Source: Nocardia crassostreae
Lineage (GTDB): Bacteria > Actinomycetota > Actinomycetes > Mycobacteriales > Mycobacteriaceae
DNA length: 64,000 bases
Direction: 5' to 3'
Assembly (NCBI RefSeq): GCF_001613405.1
Contig: NZ_BDCH01000011.1
Location: 186,001-250,000 of the forward strand
Part shown: piece after piece, positions 55,325 to 62,575 of the stretch
Layout of the letters: each line of letters opens with the position of its first letter
How positions within the stretch are numbered: position 1 is the first letter of the stretch
Made by a program: the position numbers and the translations under genes
Notes under the pieces: model-generated
The model's input: the letters and a program-made list of their open reading frames with translations, nothing else
The model's database searches: none
What the model was told of the DNA's origin: nothing

Positions 55325-57130
55325 TCACACCCCGGCCGAGCTGACCGTCGATTCGGCGGCGGTGGTCTGCACGGGCTTCCCGGCGCCGTCGTCGCCGCTG
55401 AGCGTATTGCTGTTCGCGGTCGTCTGCGCGTAGACCGGTCCGGGCTCGGGCTCGCCGACCACCTGCAGCTCGAGCCGGATCGGCACCGGCGGCACGTCCG
55501 ATTCCTCGCGCGGCAGACCGAGTTTCACGGCAATGTAGTACCAGCCCGCCAGGGCCTGGTCCCGCGCCTCGTACACGTCGCCGTCCCGGTTGTGATACCG
55601 GATGGGATAGGTGGACAGGGCCTTGCTCGCGGGCAGGACCAGTTCGTTGCCGGTGTAGGCGTGGGTATCGCTTTCCACCTCGTCCAGAAGCGGCGAGTAG
55701 ATGGCGGTGTCGACATTGGCGATGGCCTCGAGTCCGGATCGGCCGATGGCGTCGTAGTGGACGCGATAGGCGAGCGCCTGTCCCCAGTCCAGCTTCACCT
55801 TGTAGAACACCAGCTCGCCGTATTGCAGCGCATCGGTGTAGACGCCGGAACCGGGCAGTGCGGCGGCCACGGTGAACGATCCGCCGCCGACGACCGGCAC
55901 GGCGGGGGTGGTGGGCGTGGTGTATTCGGGCAGGGCGCCGACCTCCTCCGGCCCGCCGCTGCCCGCGAGCGCGGGCTCGATGCCGATCACCAGCTCCATC
56001 GGCATCCGCTCGAGCGCGCCGTCGGAGGCCTGCGCCCACTGCGCGGTGAAGTAATACCGTCCGCCGCCCGAACATCCCGGCGGTCCGGAAGTCTCGGCCG
56101 CGCCCGCGAATACGAGCGTCGCGGTGAGCGCCTCCCCGTCACTGGATCTGGTGACGAATTCCGATTCGTACTTATTGCAGTCCTCGCCGTTCTTGCCGTA
56201 GGCGCGCAATTCGAGCCGATTCAGATCCTTGAGAATCCCGACATCATTGCGCCGCGGAAACGACAGCGCCGCGGTGAAATACGCGGTGGCCCCCGCCGGT
56301 ACGTCCACCCCGTAGAACCGCTTCTCCTCCTGTCCGATGGTGTCCAGATACTGTCCCGGCTCGGTCACCACCGGTGCGTCGACATAATTCGCGGTACCGC
56401 TGATCGGCGTCCCCGTCGCCTCGTAATTCCGCAATGCCGCCGCACTGATCCGCGGCAGCACCTGCTCCAGCGTCTTCCCGTCCGCCGCATCCGTATACGT
56501 GCCCCCGGTGGCCTGCGCCAGACACGTCAACTGCACCCGCGACTGCTCGTCCACCCCGAACCCGATGGCATGCACCACCAGCTCCGTCCCCTCCGCCTTC
56601 AACTCGCGCGCCACCTCGCACGGATCGGGCGGCGCACACGTGTCCTCCCCATCCGACACCAGCACGATCGACCGCGCCCCCTCCTTCGGCAAAGCCTCCG
56701 CCGCGGTCCGCAATGCCGTCCCGATCGGCGTGAACCCCCGCGGCGTCACCCCCTCCACCGCACTCGTCAGCGCCCCCCGATCCAATGTCTCCGCCTGCTG
56801 CAACACGCTGACATCCCCGCACCCCGCACCCCGCACCCCGCACCCCGCAACCTTCTCCGCCTCCGAGGACCCGGTACCCGTCCCGTACACGGTGAGCCCC
56901 ACCTTCGACTCCCCCGGCGCCCCCGCCACAAAGGTGCGCACCGCACTCTTGGCCGCATCCATCTTGGTCCCGCCCCCCGGATCCTCCGCCAACATGGACC
57001 CCGACCCATCCAACACCAACATCGTCGGCGCATACCGCTCCTCCGCGCCCCCCGCCACCCCCACGGTCAATGACACAATTGCGACACCAATAACCAACGC
57101 CGCCAAGCTTTTCCGAACATAAGCCTTCAT
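55325..57130 (-). CDS. secreted VWA-domain protein; in-frame TGA before a C-terminal membrane anchor
   Basis: A 601-residue protein with a signal peptide (LAALVIGVAIVSLTVGVAGG), a VWA domain with the MIDAS motif DGSGS near residue 40 (LVLDGSGSML), then extracytoplasmic domains with paired Cys. It ends at TGA (55325-55327). The same frame then reads a hydrophobic helix plus basic stop-transfer, VLLAGAAACVIAVGVLGNLI-VRARKR, to TAG at 55244. The stop separates the ectodomain from its membrane anchor. Between residues ~94 and 106 a CCCCGCA heptanucleotide repeat encodes a Gly/Cys-rich stretch. The ATG at 57130 lacks a clear Shine-Dalgarno. Surface adhesion or metal-dependent binding is the family role. 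Confidence 0.8.
   Translation of the reverse strand: MKAYVRKSLAALVIGVAIVSLTVGVAGGAEERYAPTMLVLDGSGSMLAEDPGGGTKMDAAKSAVRTFVAGAPGESKVGLTVYGTGTGSSEAEKVAGCGVRGAGCGDVSVLQQAETLDRGALTSAVEGVTPRGFTPIGTALRTAAEALPKEGARSIVLVSDGEDTCAPPDPCEVARELKAEGTELVVHAIGFGVDEQSRVQLTCLAQATGGTYTDAADGKTLEQVLPRISAAALRNYEATGTPISGTANYVDAPVVTEPGQYLDTIGQEEKRFYGVDVPAGATAYFTAALSFPRRNDVGILKDLNRLELRAYGKNGEDCNKYESEFVTRSSDGEALTATLVFAGAAETSGPPGCSGGGRYYFTAQWAQASDGALERMPMELVIGIEPALAGSGGPEEVGALPEYTTPTTPAVPVVGGGSFTVAAALPGSGVYTDALQYGELVFYKVKLDWGQALAYRVHYDAIGRSGLEAIANVDTAIYSPLLDEVESDTHAYTGNELVLPASKALSTYPIRYHNRDGDVYEARDQALAGWYYIAVKLGLPREESDVPPVPIRLELQVVGEPEPGPVYAQTTANSNTLSGDDGAGKPVQTTAAESTVSSAGV
56815..56849 (-). repeat. five perfect tandem copies of a 7-bp unit inside the VWA gene
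   Basis: CCCCGCA is repeated exactly five times (56815-56849; coding strand TGCGGGG). Because seven is not a multiple of three, gain or loss of one unit changes the reading frame, as in phase-variable contingency genes. It lies about 280 bp into the coding region. Confidence 0.85.
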
Positions 57131-57301
57131 CACCCGCGAACGTACCGCCGCCCCTATAACCCCCGTAACGCAGATGAGACGCAGATCACACCCCATTCCC
57201 CTCATTTCCCCCCTTTCCCTCCACCCCCGCCATTCATCCCCAGAATTCACCCCCCCGGGTGATTCCAGCACGACCGTACGGCTCGGTACTCTGACCCAGT
57301 C

Positions 57302-57375
57302 GCCCCCGTAGCCCAATTGGCAGAGGCAGCGGACTTAAAATCCGCCCAGTGACGGTTCGAGCCCGTCCGGGGGCA
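57302..57375 (+). tRNA. tRNA-Leu (UAA anticodon), short variable loop
   Basis: A 74-nt cloverleaf including discriminator A. The acceptor GCCCCCG/CGGGGGC is 7 bp. The anticodon stem GCGGA/TCCGC surrounds CTTAAAA, giving anticodon TAA. The variable loop is only CCAGT, and the T-arm is GACGG-TTCGAGC-CCGTC. CCA is not encoded. Canonical bacterial tRNA-Leu has a long variable arm (class II), so this class I fold is unusual for the assigned identity. Confidence 0.85.
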
Positions 57376-57550
57376 CTTACGGCATGGATGTATTCCCATG
57401 CCCTGCGTTAACCGCGGTCCTGTGTGGACCGTCGTGGGTTCGGGTCTCGGTGTGATCGATGGCGCTGTGGAGGTGCTGCGCCGGGGGTGATCGGGTAGCC
57501 GGTGTGTTGCGTGCGAGTGGGTGATGCATGTGCGATTCGCGTTGTGACCG

Positions 57551-57595
57551 GCCGAGTCTTGACTCGGCTGAATCAAAGTGATTCGATCTGAATCA
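57551..57595 (+). promoter_or_regulatory. palindromes in the promoter of the XRE regulator
   Basis: GCCGAGTC-TT-GACTCGGC (57551-57568) is a perfect 18-bp palindrome. It is followed by GAATCA-AAG-TGATTC (57570-57584) and another GAATCA (57590-57595) that abuts the start codon. The sites lie within 50 bp of the ATG at 57598, where a helix-turn-helix regulator could bind to repress itself. Confidence 0.6.
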
Positions 57596-57597
57596 TC

Positions 57598-58518
57598 ATG
57601 GTTCCAGTGAATCAACCCGCAGAGGGCGCGAGCGAGGCGGCGGCTACGGCCGCGAGTTCGGTTGCGCGCCAGACGCACCCGCGCCTGCAGTTGGGCGCGG
57701 AGTTGCGGCGGTTGCGGGATCTGGCTGGAATCTCGGGGCGGGAGCTGGCGAAACGGGTTGGAATCAGTCAGTCGACGCTGTCGCGGATCGAAGCGGGGCA
57801 TGTGGTTCCGCCGCTGCCGCAGGTGCTGGACTGGGCCGAAGCGGTTGGGGCGGACGGGGATACTCGGCAGGCGTTGCGGGGGCTCACCGAAACCGCGCAC
57901 ACGCCCGAGGTGCGGGACTGGGCGGCCTCGCTCGCGAATCGCGCGCATTTGCAGGACGACGTACGGGCATTCGAGGAGGACGCGCAGGTGGTGCGGAACT
58001 TCCAGCCCTCACTCGTGCCGGGTCTGCTCCAGACCGCCGACTATGCCCGCCGGGTGTTCGATACGTTCGATCCGCCTTATACGCCAGGCGCTTTGGCGGC
58101 CGCGCTCGCCGCGCGCCTGGATCGCCAGCGGGTGCTGTACGACCCGGCGAAGCGGTTCGAATTCCTCATTACCGAAGCGGCCCTGCGTTTTCGGCCCGGA
58201 CCGTATCGGGTGCTGCTCGAGCAACTGGACCGGATCATCTCGATCGAGACCCTCGATACGGTCACCATCGGGGTGATTCCGCAGGACATCGAGGCGAGCA
58301 CCACGATCCCGCACGGTTTCGTCATCTACGAGAGCGAGGACCATGCGGTCGCCTCCGCGGAGCCGATTCCGGGCAGCATGGTCACTCGCGGCCCCGAACT
58401 CGTCGACGCCCATCGACGCCGCTGGCTGGCCTTGACTCGAATGGCCTTGTTCGACATCGATGCCCGCGTATTCCTCACGGAACTGCGGGGCGAAATACAC
58501 CGCCTCGCAACCAATTGA
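57598..58518 (+). CDS. XRE-family regulator with DUF5753 domain
   Basis: A 306-residue regulator. The HTH_31 domain (about residues 30-85: LGAELRRLRDLAGISGRELAKRV, SQSTLSRIEAGHVVPPL) is followed by DUF5753 (YFQP-like FQPSLVPGLLQTADYARRVF, DRQRVLYDPAKRFEFLITE, GVIPQDIEASTT). This architecture is one half of the common actinomycete pair with DUF397 proteins, which occurs in dozens of copies per genome and often controls development or antibiotic production. The partner DUF397 gene converges from 58824. No good Shine-Dalgarno is visible; the transcript may have a short leader. Confidence 0.9.
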   Translation: MVPVNQPAEGASEAAATAASSVARQTHPRLQLGAELRRLRDLAGISGRELAKRVGISQSTLSRIEAGHVVPPLPQVLDWAEAVGADGDTRQALRGLTETAHTPEVRDWAASLANRAHLQDDVRAFEEDAQVVRNFQPSLVPGLLQTADYARRVFDTFDPPYTPGALAAALAARLDRQRVLYDPAKRFEFLITEAALRFRPGPYRVLLEQLDRIISIETLDTVTIGVIPQDIEASTTIPHGFVIYESEDHAVASAEPIPGSMVTRGPELVDAHRRRWLALTRMALFDIDARVFLTELRGEIHRLATN

Positions 58519-58562
58519 CTTGTTTCCCGCGGCCGCACGAGGGCTCGGCCGCACGTGGGGGT

Positions 58563-58596
58563 GGTGGTGTCGCAGCGAATTCGCTGCGACACCACC
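58563..58596. terminator. perfect 34-bp palindrome between XRE and DUF397 genes
   Basis: Positions 58563-58596 form a perfect palindrome centred on GAATTC (58577-58582); the arms read GGTGGTGTCGCAGCGAA on each strand. It lies between convergent stops (58518 and 58603), with TTTCC on the plus side. A bidirectional terminator is the simplest role. Confidence 0.75.
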
Positions 58597-58602
58597 TTTC
58601 CA

Positions 58603-58824
58603 TCACTCGCCGAAATCGAATTCTCCGGCGCGTACACCCGAGGTGAACGCTCGCCACTCGGATCTGGTGAACCACAGGGTCGGGCTGTACCGATCCTTGG
58701 AATCACGCAGGGCTATCCGGCCTTCGTGGTACGCGACCTCGACACAGTCGCCGCCGCCGTAGCTGAAGCTGCTCTTGGCGAACCGCGGGCCGCGATGCTC
58801 CCCACGAATCATCTTGCCGTTCAT
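58603..58824 (-). CDS. DUF397 domain protein
   Basis: A 73-residue protein. After a short N-terminus come PRFAKSSFSYGGGDCVEVAYHEGRIALRDSKDRYSPTL and FTRSEWRAFTSGVRAGEFDF, the diagnostic DUF397 sequence. The start at 58824 has GAAGGA at a suitable distance; the longer frame to 58860 is possible. It is the partner of the XRE/DUF5753 protein (58518), often called a small interacting partner or toxin-like protein. The strands converge, so expression is separate. Confidence 0.88.
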   Translation of the reverse strand: MNGKMIRGEHRGPRFAKSSFSYGGGDCVEVAYHEGRIALRDSKDRYSPTLWFTRSEWRAFTSGVRAGEFDFGE

Positions 58825-59009
58825 GGCATTCATTCCTTCCCCCGGAGGGTCACTCCCCATGACCCTTCTGGTGTATCGCTTACGACCAACACAGTGCTAT
58901 CCGAACCATCAGCTGCGCAACTGAATTCGGCTGGGACCGCACGCCGGAATGTCGTAATGCTCATGAACGCAATTTTACGGCGACCCACCGACAAATCACC
59001 GCTACCAGC

Positions 59010-59045
59010 GGGGCCACCGCACGGCTGCTCGCCGACGGTGGCCCC
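59010..59045 (-). terminator. stem-loop downstream of the RNHCP gene pair
   Basis: GGGGCCACCG (59010-59019) pairs with CGGTGGCCCC (59036-59045) around a 16-nt loop. It lies about 30 bp past the stop of the RNHCP gene at 59078, on the minus strand. Confidence 0.7.
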
Positions 59046-59077
59046 AGCGTATTCAGGGTGTCATTCCGGCCGGTCGG

Positions 59078-59485
59078 TCACAGCGCGAGCAGGGCGCGGC
59101 TGGCCAGGGTGTTGTCGCGGATCGGCCGCATGGCCAGGCGGACCAGTGCGAGGGCGTTGTCGTCGCCGGCGGTGCGGTTGACGCTGAGCTCGCCGCAGGC
59201 CAGGCATTGGTGGATGAGCATCCACTCGCCGTCGCCGCGGGCGCTCATCGCCACCGCCTCCATCCGGCCCCGGCACGGCGAGGCGCGGTCGCCGGGGATC
59301 TTGCGATCCACGTGCAATGACGCCAGGCAGGTCGGGCAGTGATTGCGATGCGCGGCGCCCGGCGCGTGCACCGGGATGTCGAGTCGGCAGGCGACACAGC
59401 GGAAGTCGCCGTGGCCGTCCTGGCCGTGCAGTACCGTCTTGTGCCGCTGCGGGCGGCGGGCTCTGCGGTTCGTGCGGCGTGGCAT
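59078..59485 (-). CDS. RNHCP domain protein 1
   Basis: A 135-residue small basic protein. It has an Arg-rich start (PRRTNRRARRPQRHK), then FRCVACRLDI, the diagnostic RNHCPTCL motif, CRGRM, and WMLIHQCLACGELSVNR. Cys pairs (CxxC: residues CVAC, CPTC and CLAC) suggest a zinc ribbon. AAAGGAGG precedes the ATG. It is the downstream member of a tandem pair with the gene at 59516-59872. Nothing is established on the function; ribosome or RNA association is suggested by the basic tail and by proximity in other genomes to ribosomal paralogues. Confidence 0.85.
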   Translation of the reverse strand: MPRRTNRRARRPQRHKTVLHGQDGHGDFRCVACRLDIPVHAPGAAHRNHCPTCLASLHVDRKIPGDRASPCRGRMEAVAMSARGDGEWMLIHQCLACGELSVNRTAGDDNALALVRLAMRPIRDNTLASRALLAL

Positions 59486-59515
59486 GGTCGTCCTCCTTTC
59501 TTGCGCCACAACCGG

Positions 59516-59872
59516 TTACAGGGAACCGAAGGCCTCGAGCGGGAACGGCGGCTGCGCGAGCGGGCGCACCGCGATGCGCATGAGGACGAGCTGGTTGTCG
59601 TCGGCGCAGATCGGGTTGGCGGTCAACTCGTCACAGCGCACACAGCGGTGGATGAGCATCCAATCCCCGCTGCGCGGTACGGCGATGGAGTTCGGTGACA
59701 TGCGGGCGCCGCAATCGCTCGCCTCGCCCTCGACCTGGTCGAAGACGTGGCGCGAGTGCAGGCAGGACGGGCAGTGGTTACGGCGTGCGCCATCGGCGGC
59801 GTAGGTGGATACGACCAGGCCGCACCAGAGGCAGGTGAAAGTGTCGAGCTTGTGGGAAACGTGGGTAGACAC
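59516..59872 (-). CDS. RNHCP domain protein 2
   Basis: A 118-residue RNHCP protein. It has FTCLWCGLVV, the diagnostic RRNHCPSCLHSRHVFD, SDCGARMSP and WMLIHRCVRCDELTANPIC, so all zinc-binding Cys pairs are kept. AAAGGAG lies before the GTG start. It is 30 bp upstream of the related gene 1 on the same strand, and the two are about 45% alike over the core by eye, indicating an old duplication. Gene 2 lacks the long basic N-terminus of gene 1. Confidence 0.87.
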   Translation of the reverse strand: MSTHVSHKLDTFTCLWCGLVVSTYAADGARRNHCPSCLHSRHVFDQVEGEASDCGARMSPNSIAVPRSGDWMLIHRCVRCDELTANPICADDNQLVLMRIAVRPLAQPPFPLEAFGSL

Positions 59873-60078
59873 CCGGATACTCCTTTGCTGAAGGCATGCG
59901 ATGACAGCAGGAGCAGGCCGAGCGATCCTCGACGGGTGGGACGCGCGGTTACGCGGCGCGGCGAGGCGCGCTCGGCGCTGGCCGGGACATCAACACCCTC
60001 TTTCAGGGCCTGAGCCCGTGAGTAATCAGCAAAGTCGGCGGTCACCCTAGCAACCCGGTCGCGGACCACGCCACCGAA
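59873..60078 (-). other. 206-bp leader region upstream of the RNHCP pair
   Basis: This gap precedes the RNHCP operon and follows the mmpL stop (60079). On the minus strand it contains GGTTGCTAGGGTGACC and several GC-rich blocks (GGGCTCAGGCCCTGAAAGAGGG) that could form stems. The leader may be regulatory, but I could not match it to a named riboswitch. A frame through it has no clear coding signal. Confidence 0.35.
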
Positions 60079-62337
60079 TTATTTGCGGGAATCGGTGAAG
60101 ACCGGGATCTGCATGGTCACCGGATCGGTGATCGGGGTGGTTTCGACGAGATCGATGACCTGTTTGCCGCCCGGTCGTTCGTCGTCGAGGACGAGTTCGC
60201 CGAAGCCGATCTTCTCCTGGACCTTCTTCATCCAGCCCGGCGCCCACCAGCAGTCGTCGCCGAGCAGTTTCATGGTCGCCGGTACGAGCAGCATGCGGAT
60301 CACGGTGGCGTCGATGAGCAGTGCGGCCACCATGCCGAATGCGATGTACTGCATCAGCACCAGATCCGAGAAGGCGAAGGCGCCGGTGACGACGAGCAGG
60401 ATCAGCGCGGCCGCGGTAATGATGCGACCGGTGTGCGCGGTGCCGACGCGGACCGCCTCCGTGGTGGAGGCGCCCTGCGCGCGGGCTTCGACCATGCGCG
60501 AGATCAGGAAGACCTCGTAGTCGGTGGACAGGCCGTAGACGAGGGCAATGATCAGGATCAGCAGATTCGACTGGATCGGCTGCGGCGTGAAGTTCATCAG
60601 CCCGGAGCCGTGACCGCCGATGAAAATCCAGGTCAGAATGCCCAGGGTCGAGCCGAGCCCGAGCGCGCTCATGATCGCCGCCTTGATCGGCAGAATCAGC
60701 GAGCCGAAGGTCAGGAACATCAAGAGCGTCGTCACGAGCAGGACCAGCGCGATCATGAGCGGCATCCGGTCGAGCAGCGCGTCGATGCTGTCCTTCTGGA
60801 TGGTCGGCACCCCGCCGACGAACAGGCTCACGCCGTCGGAAGTCTCGATCGCCCGCAGGTAGTCGATGGTGGCCTCGGCGCGGCGGGAGTCGGTGAGCAG
60901 AGCACTGGTCCGGTAGACATCCGGTTGGATGGTGGACCGTTGGGGCATGGCGAATTTCCCGGCCAGTCCCGGTGCGTCGTTCGCCTGTGCCCAGAGGGGG
61001 CCGATCGCTTTGCTGTCGGCGGCGACGAGGACCAGTTCGATCGGGTCGGCCCGGCGCCCGGGGAATGCCGCGTCGATCTGCTGCTGCGCGAGGCGAGTCT
61101 CATTGTCCGGGGGCAGGTATCGCTCGCTGAATCCGCCGAAGGCCAGATCGCGCACGGGCAGGATCAGCAGCAGCAGGATGATGGTCAGGCTGCCACCGAT
61201 CTTCAGCGGCCGCTGCATCACCCAGCGCGTGCTCCGGCCCCAGAAGCCGTTCTCGACCTCCTCCGCGGTCTTGGTCTTGCGCAATCGCTTGATACCCAGC
61301 ATGTCCACCCGCGGACCGAGGACGGCCAGCATGGCGGGCAGCACCGTGATCGCGGTCAGCGCCGCCAGCGCCACCGCCGAAATAGCTCCGTAGGCAATCG
61401 ATTTGAGGAAGCCCTGCGGGAACAGCAGCATGCCCCCGGCACTCGCGATGATCATCGTCGCGGAGAACGCCACCGTCCGCCCGGCGGTCATCACCGCCCG
61501 CCGCACCGCCGCCGGCGTGTCATACCCCTCGGCGAGCTCCTCCCGGAACCGACTCACGATGAACAGCCCATAGTCGATGGCCAGACCCAGGCCGATCATC
61601 GAAACGACCGGCTGGACAAACGAATTGACCTCGAAATACTTGGTCAGCAACCGGATGATCCCGTTCGCGCCGACCATCGTCAGCCCGCCCACGATCAAGG
61701 GCAGCGCGGCCGCGACCACACCGCCGAAGATGAAGAACAGCAGCACCGCCACCACGGGGAAAGCGAGCACCTCCATGCGCCGGATGTCCTCGGCCATGGT
61801 GTCGTTGAGCGTGCCCGCCACCGGTTTCAACCCACCGACCTGCACGGTCACACCGGGGATATGGAAGACATCCTTGACCTGGCGGTAGTTGTGCAGCATG
61901 GCGTTCTCGCTGTCACCGCGGATCGCGATCGACGCGACGCCGTACTTCTTGTCGGGAGTAGCGAATTGCGCTCCGCTCGCCCTGCCGGTTTCGGTGGGCC
62001 AGTAGGCGCCGTTGATGCCCGCGATTTGCCCGGGGTACACGCGCGGCAGGCTGTTCAGGTTGTCGATGATCTTGCGACTGAACTCGGAATCGTCGACGGT
62101 CTTGTCCGTCGGCGCGGTGTAGATCGCGATAACGTCCGCGTCGTGGCTCGGCGGGAACGACGCCCCGAGCAGTCGCGCGGCATGCGCGGATTCCGATCCG
62201 GCATCGTCGAGCCCCCCGGAACCGAGATGGTTCCCCAACTCCGAGCCGTACACCCCCAGTGCGAGCAATCCGGCGATGACAATGCCGAGCACAGCGAACC
62301 GCTGCCGGTAAACGAGGTTTCCCCAGCGCGCGAACAC
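60079..62337 (-). CDS. MMPL-family RND transporter
   Basis: A 752-residue inner-membrane protein of the mycobacterial membrane protein large (MmpL) family. Twelve transmembrane helices arranged as 1+5+1+5 enclose two large periplasmic loops (residues ~35-195 and ~410-545). The conserved segments are SMIGLGLAIDYGLFIVSRFREEL (TM4, Asp-Tyr proton relay) and LIIALVYGLSTDYEVFLISRMVE (TM10). The GTG start at 62337 follows a weak GGCGGG. MmpL proteins export lipids and siderophores in mycolate actinomycetes; the substrate cannot be read from the sequence. Confidence 0.93.
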   Translation of the reverse strand: MFARWGNLVYRQRFAVLGIVIAGLLALGVYGSELGNHLGSGGLDDAGSESAHAARLLGASFPPSHDADVIAIYTAPTDKTVDDSEFSRKIIDNLNSLPRVYPGQIAGINGAYWPTETGRASGAQFATPDKKYGVASIAIRGDSENAMLHNYRQVKDVFHIPGVTVQVGGLKPVAGTLNDTMAEDIRRMEVLAFPVVAVLLFFIFGGVVAAALPLIVGGLTMVGANGIIRLLTKYFEVNSFVQPVVSMIGLGLAIDYGLFIVSRFREELAEGYDTPAAVRRAVMTAGRTVAFSATMIIASAGGMLLFPQGFLKSIAYGAISAVALAALTAITVLPAMLAVLGPRVDMLGIKRLRKTKTAEEVENGFWGRSTRWVMQRPLKIGGSLTIILLLLILPVRDLAFGGFSERYLPPDNETRLAQQQIDAAFPGRRADPIELVLVAADSKAIGPLWAQANDAPGLAGKFAMPQRSTIQPDVYRTSALLTDSRRAEATIDYLRAIETSDGVSLFVGGVPTIQKDSIDALLDRMPLMIALVLLVTTLLMFLTFGSLILPIKAAIMSALGLGSTLGILTWIFIGGHGSGLMNFTPQPIQSNLLILIIALVYGLSTDYEVFLISRMVEARAQGASTTEAVRVGTAHTGRIITAAALILLVVTGAFAFSDLVLMQYIAFGMVAALLIDATVIRMLLVPATMKLLGDDCWWAPGWMKKVQEKIGFGELVLDDERPGGKQVIDLVETTPITDPVTMQIPVFTDSRK

Positions 62338-62575
62338 TATGTCCCGCCGATCATCAGGACTTCCCCCAAAGACTTTTCCGGATTGTGCAACTTCGTGAGA
62401 GGTTAGTGTGCATCATCGGCACCTGCAAACGTGCTGCCGGGCGCTGTGATAGCGAATCGCTTTGAATCGGCGGTATCGGGCGCCGGAATATCTATTACTT
62501 GTCGGCATCGTGACTCGAGTTACCATCGCCAGCTATGTGTTCAGTGGTTCCTGGTCGAATTCTCGGCGGTACGGC

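Noticed and set aside
59873-60069. Leader peptide or regulator gene upstream of the RNHCP pair
   Set aside because: The frame starting near 60069 has no Shine-Dalgarno and runs out of frame into the RNHCP gene; composition is that of a shadow.
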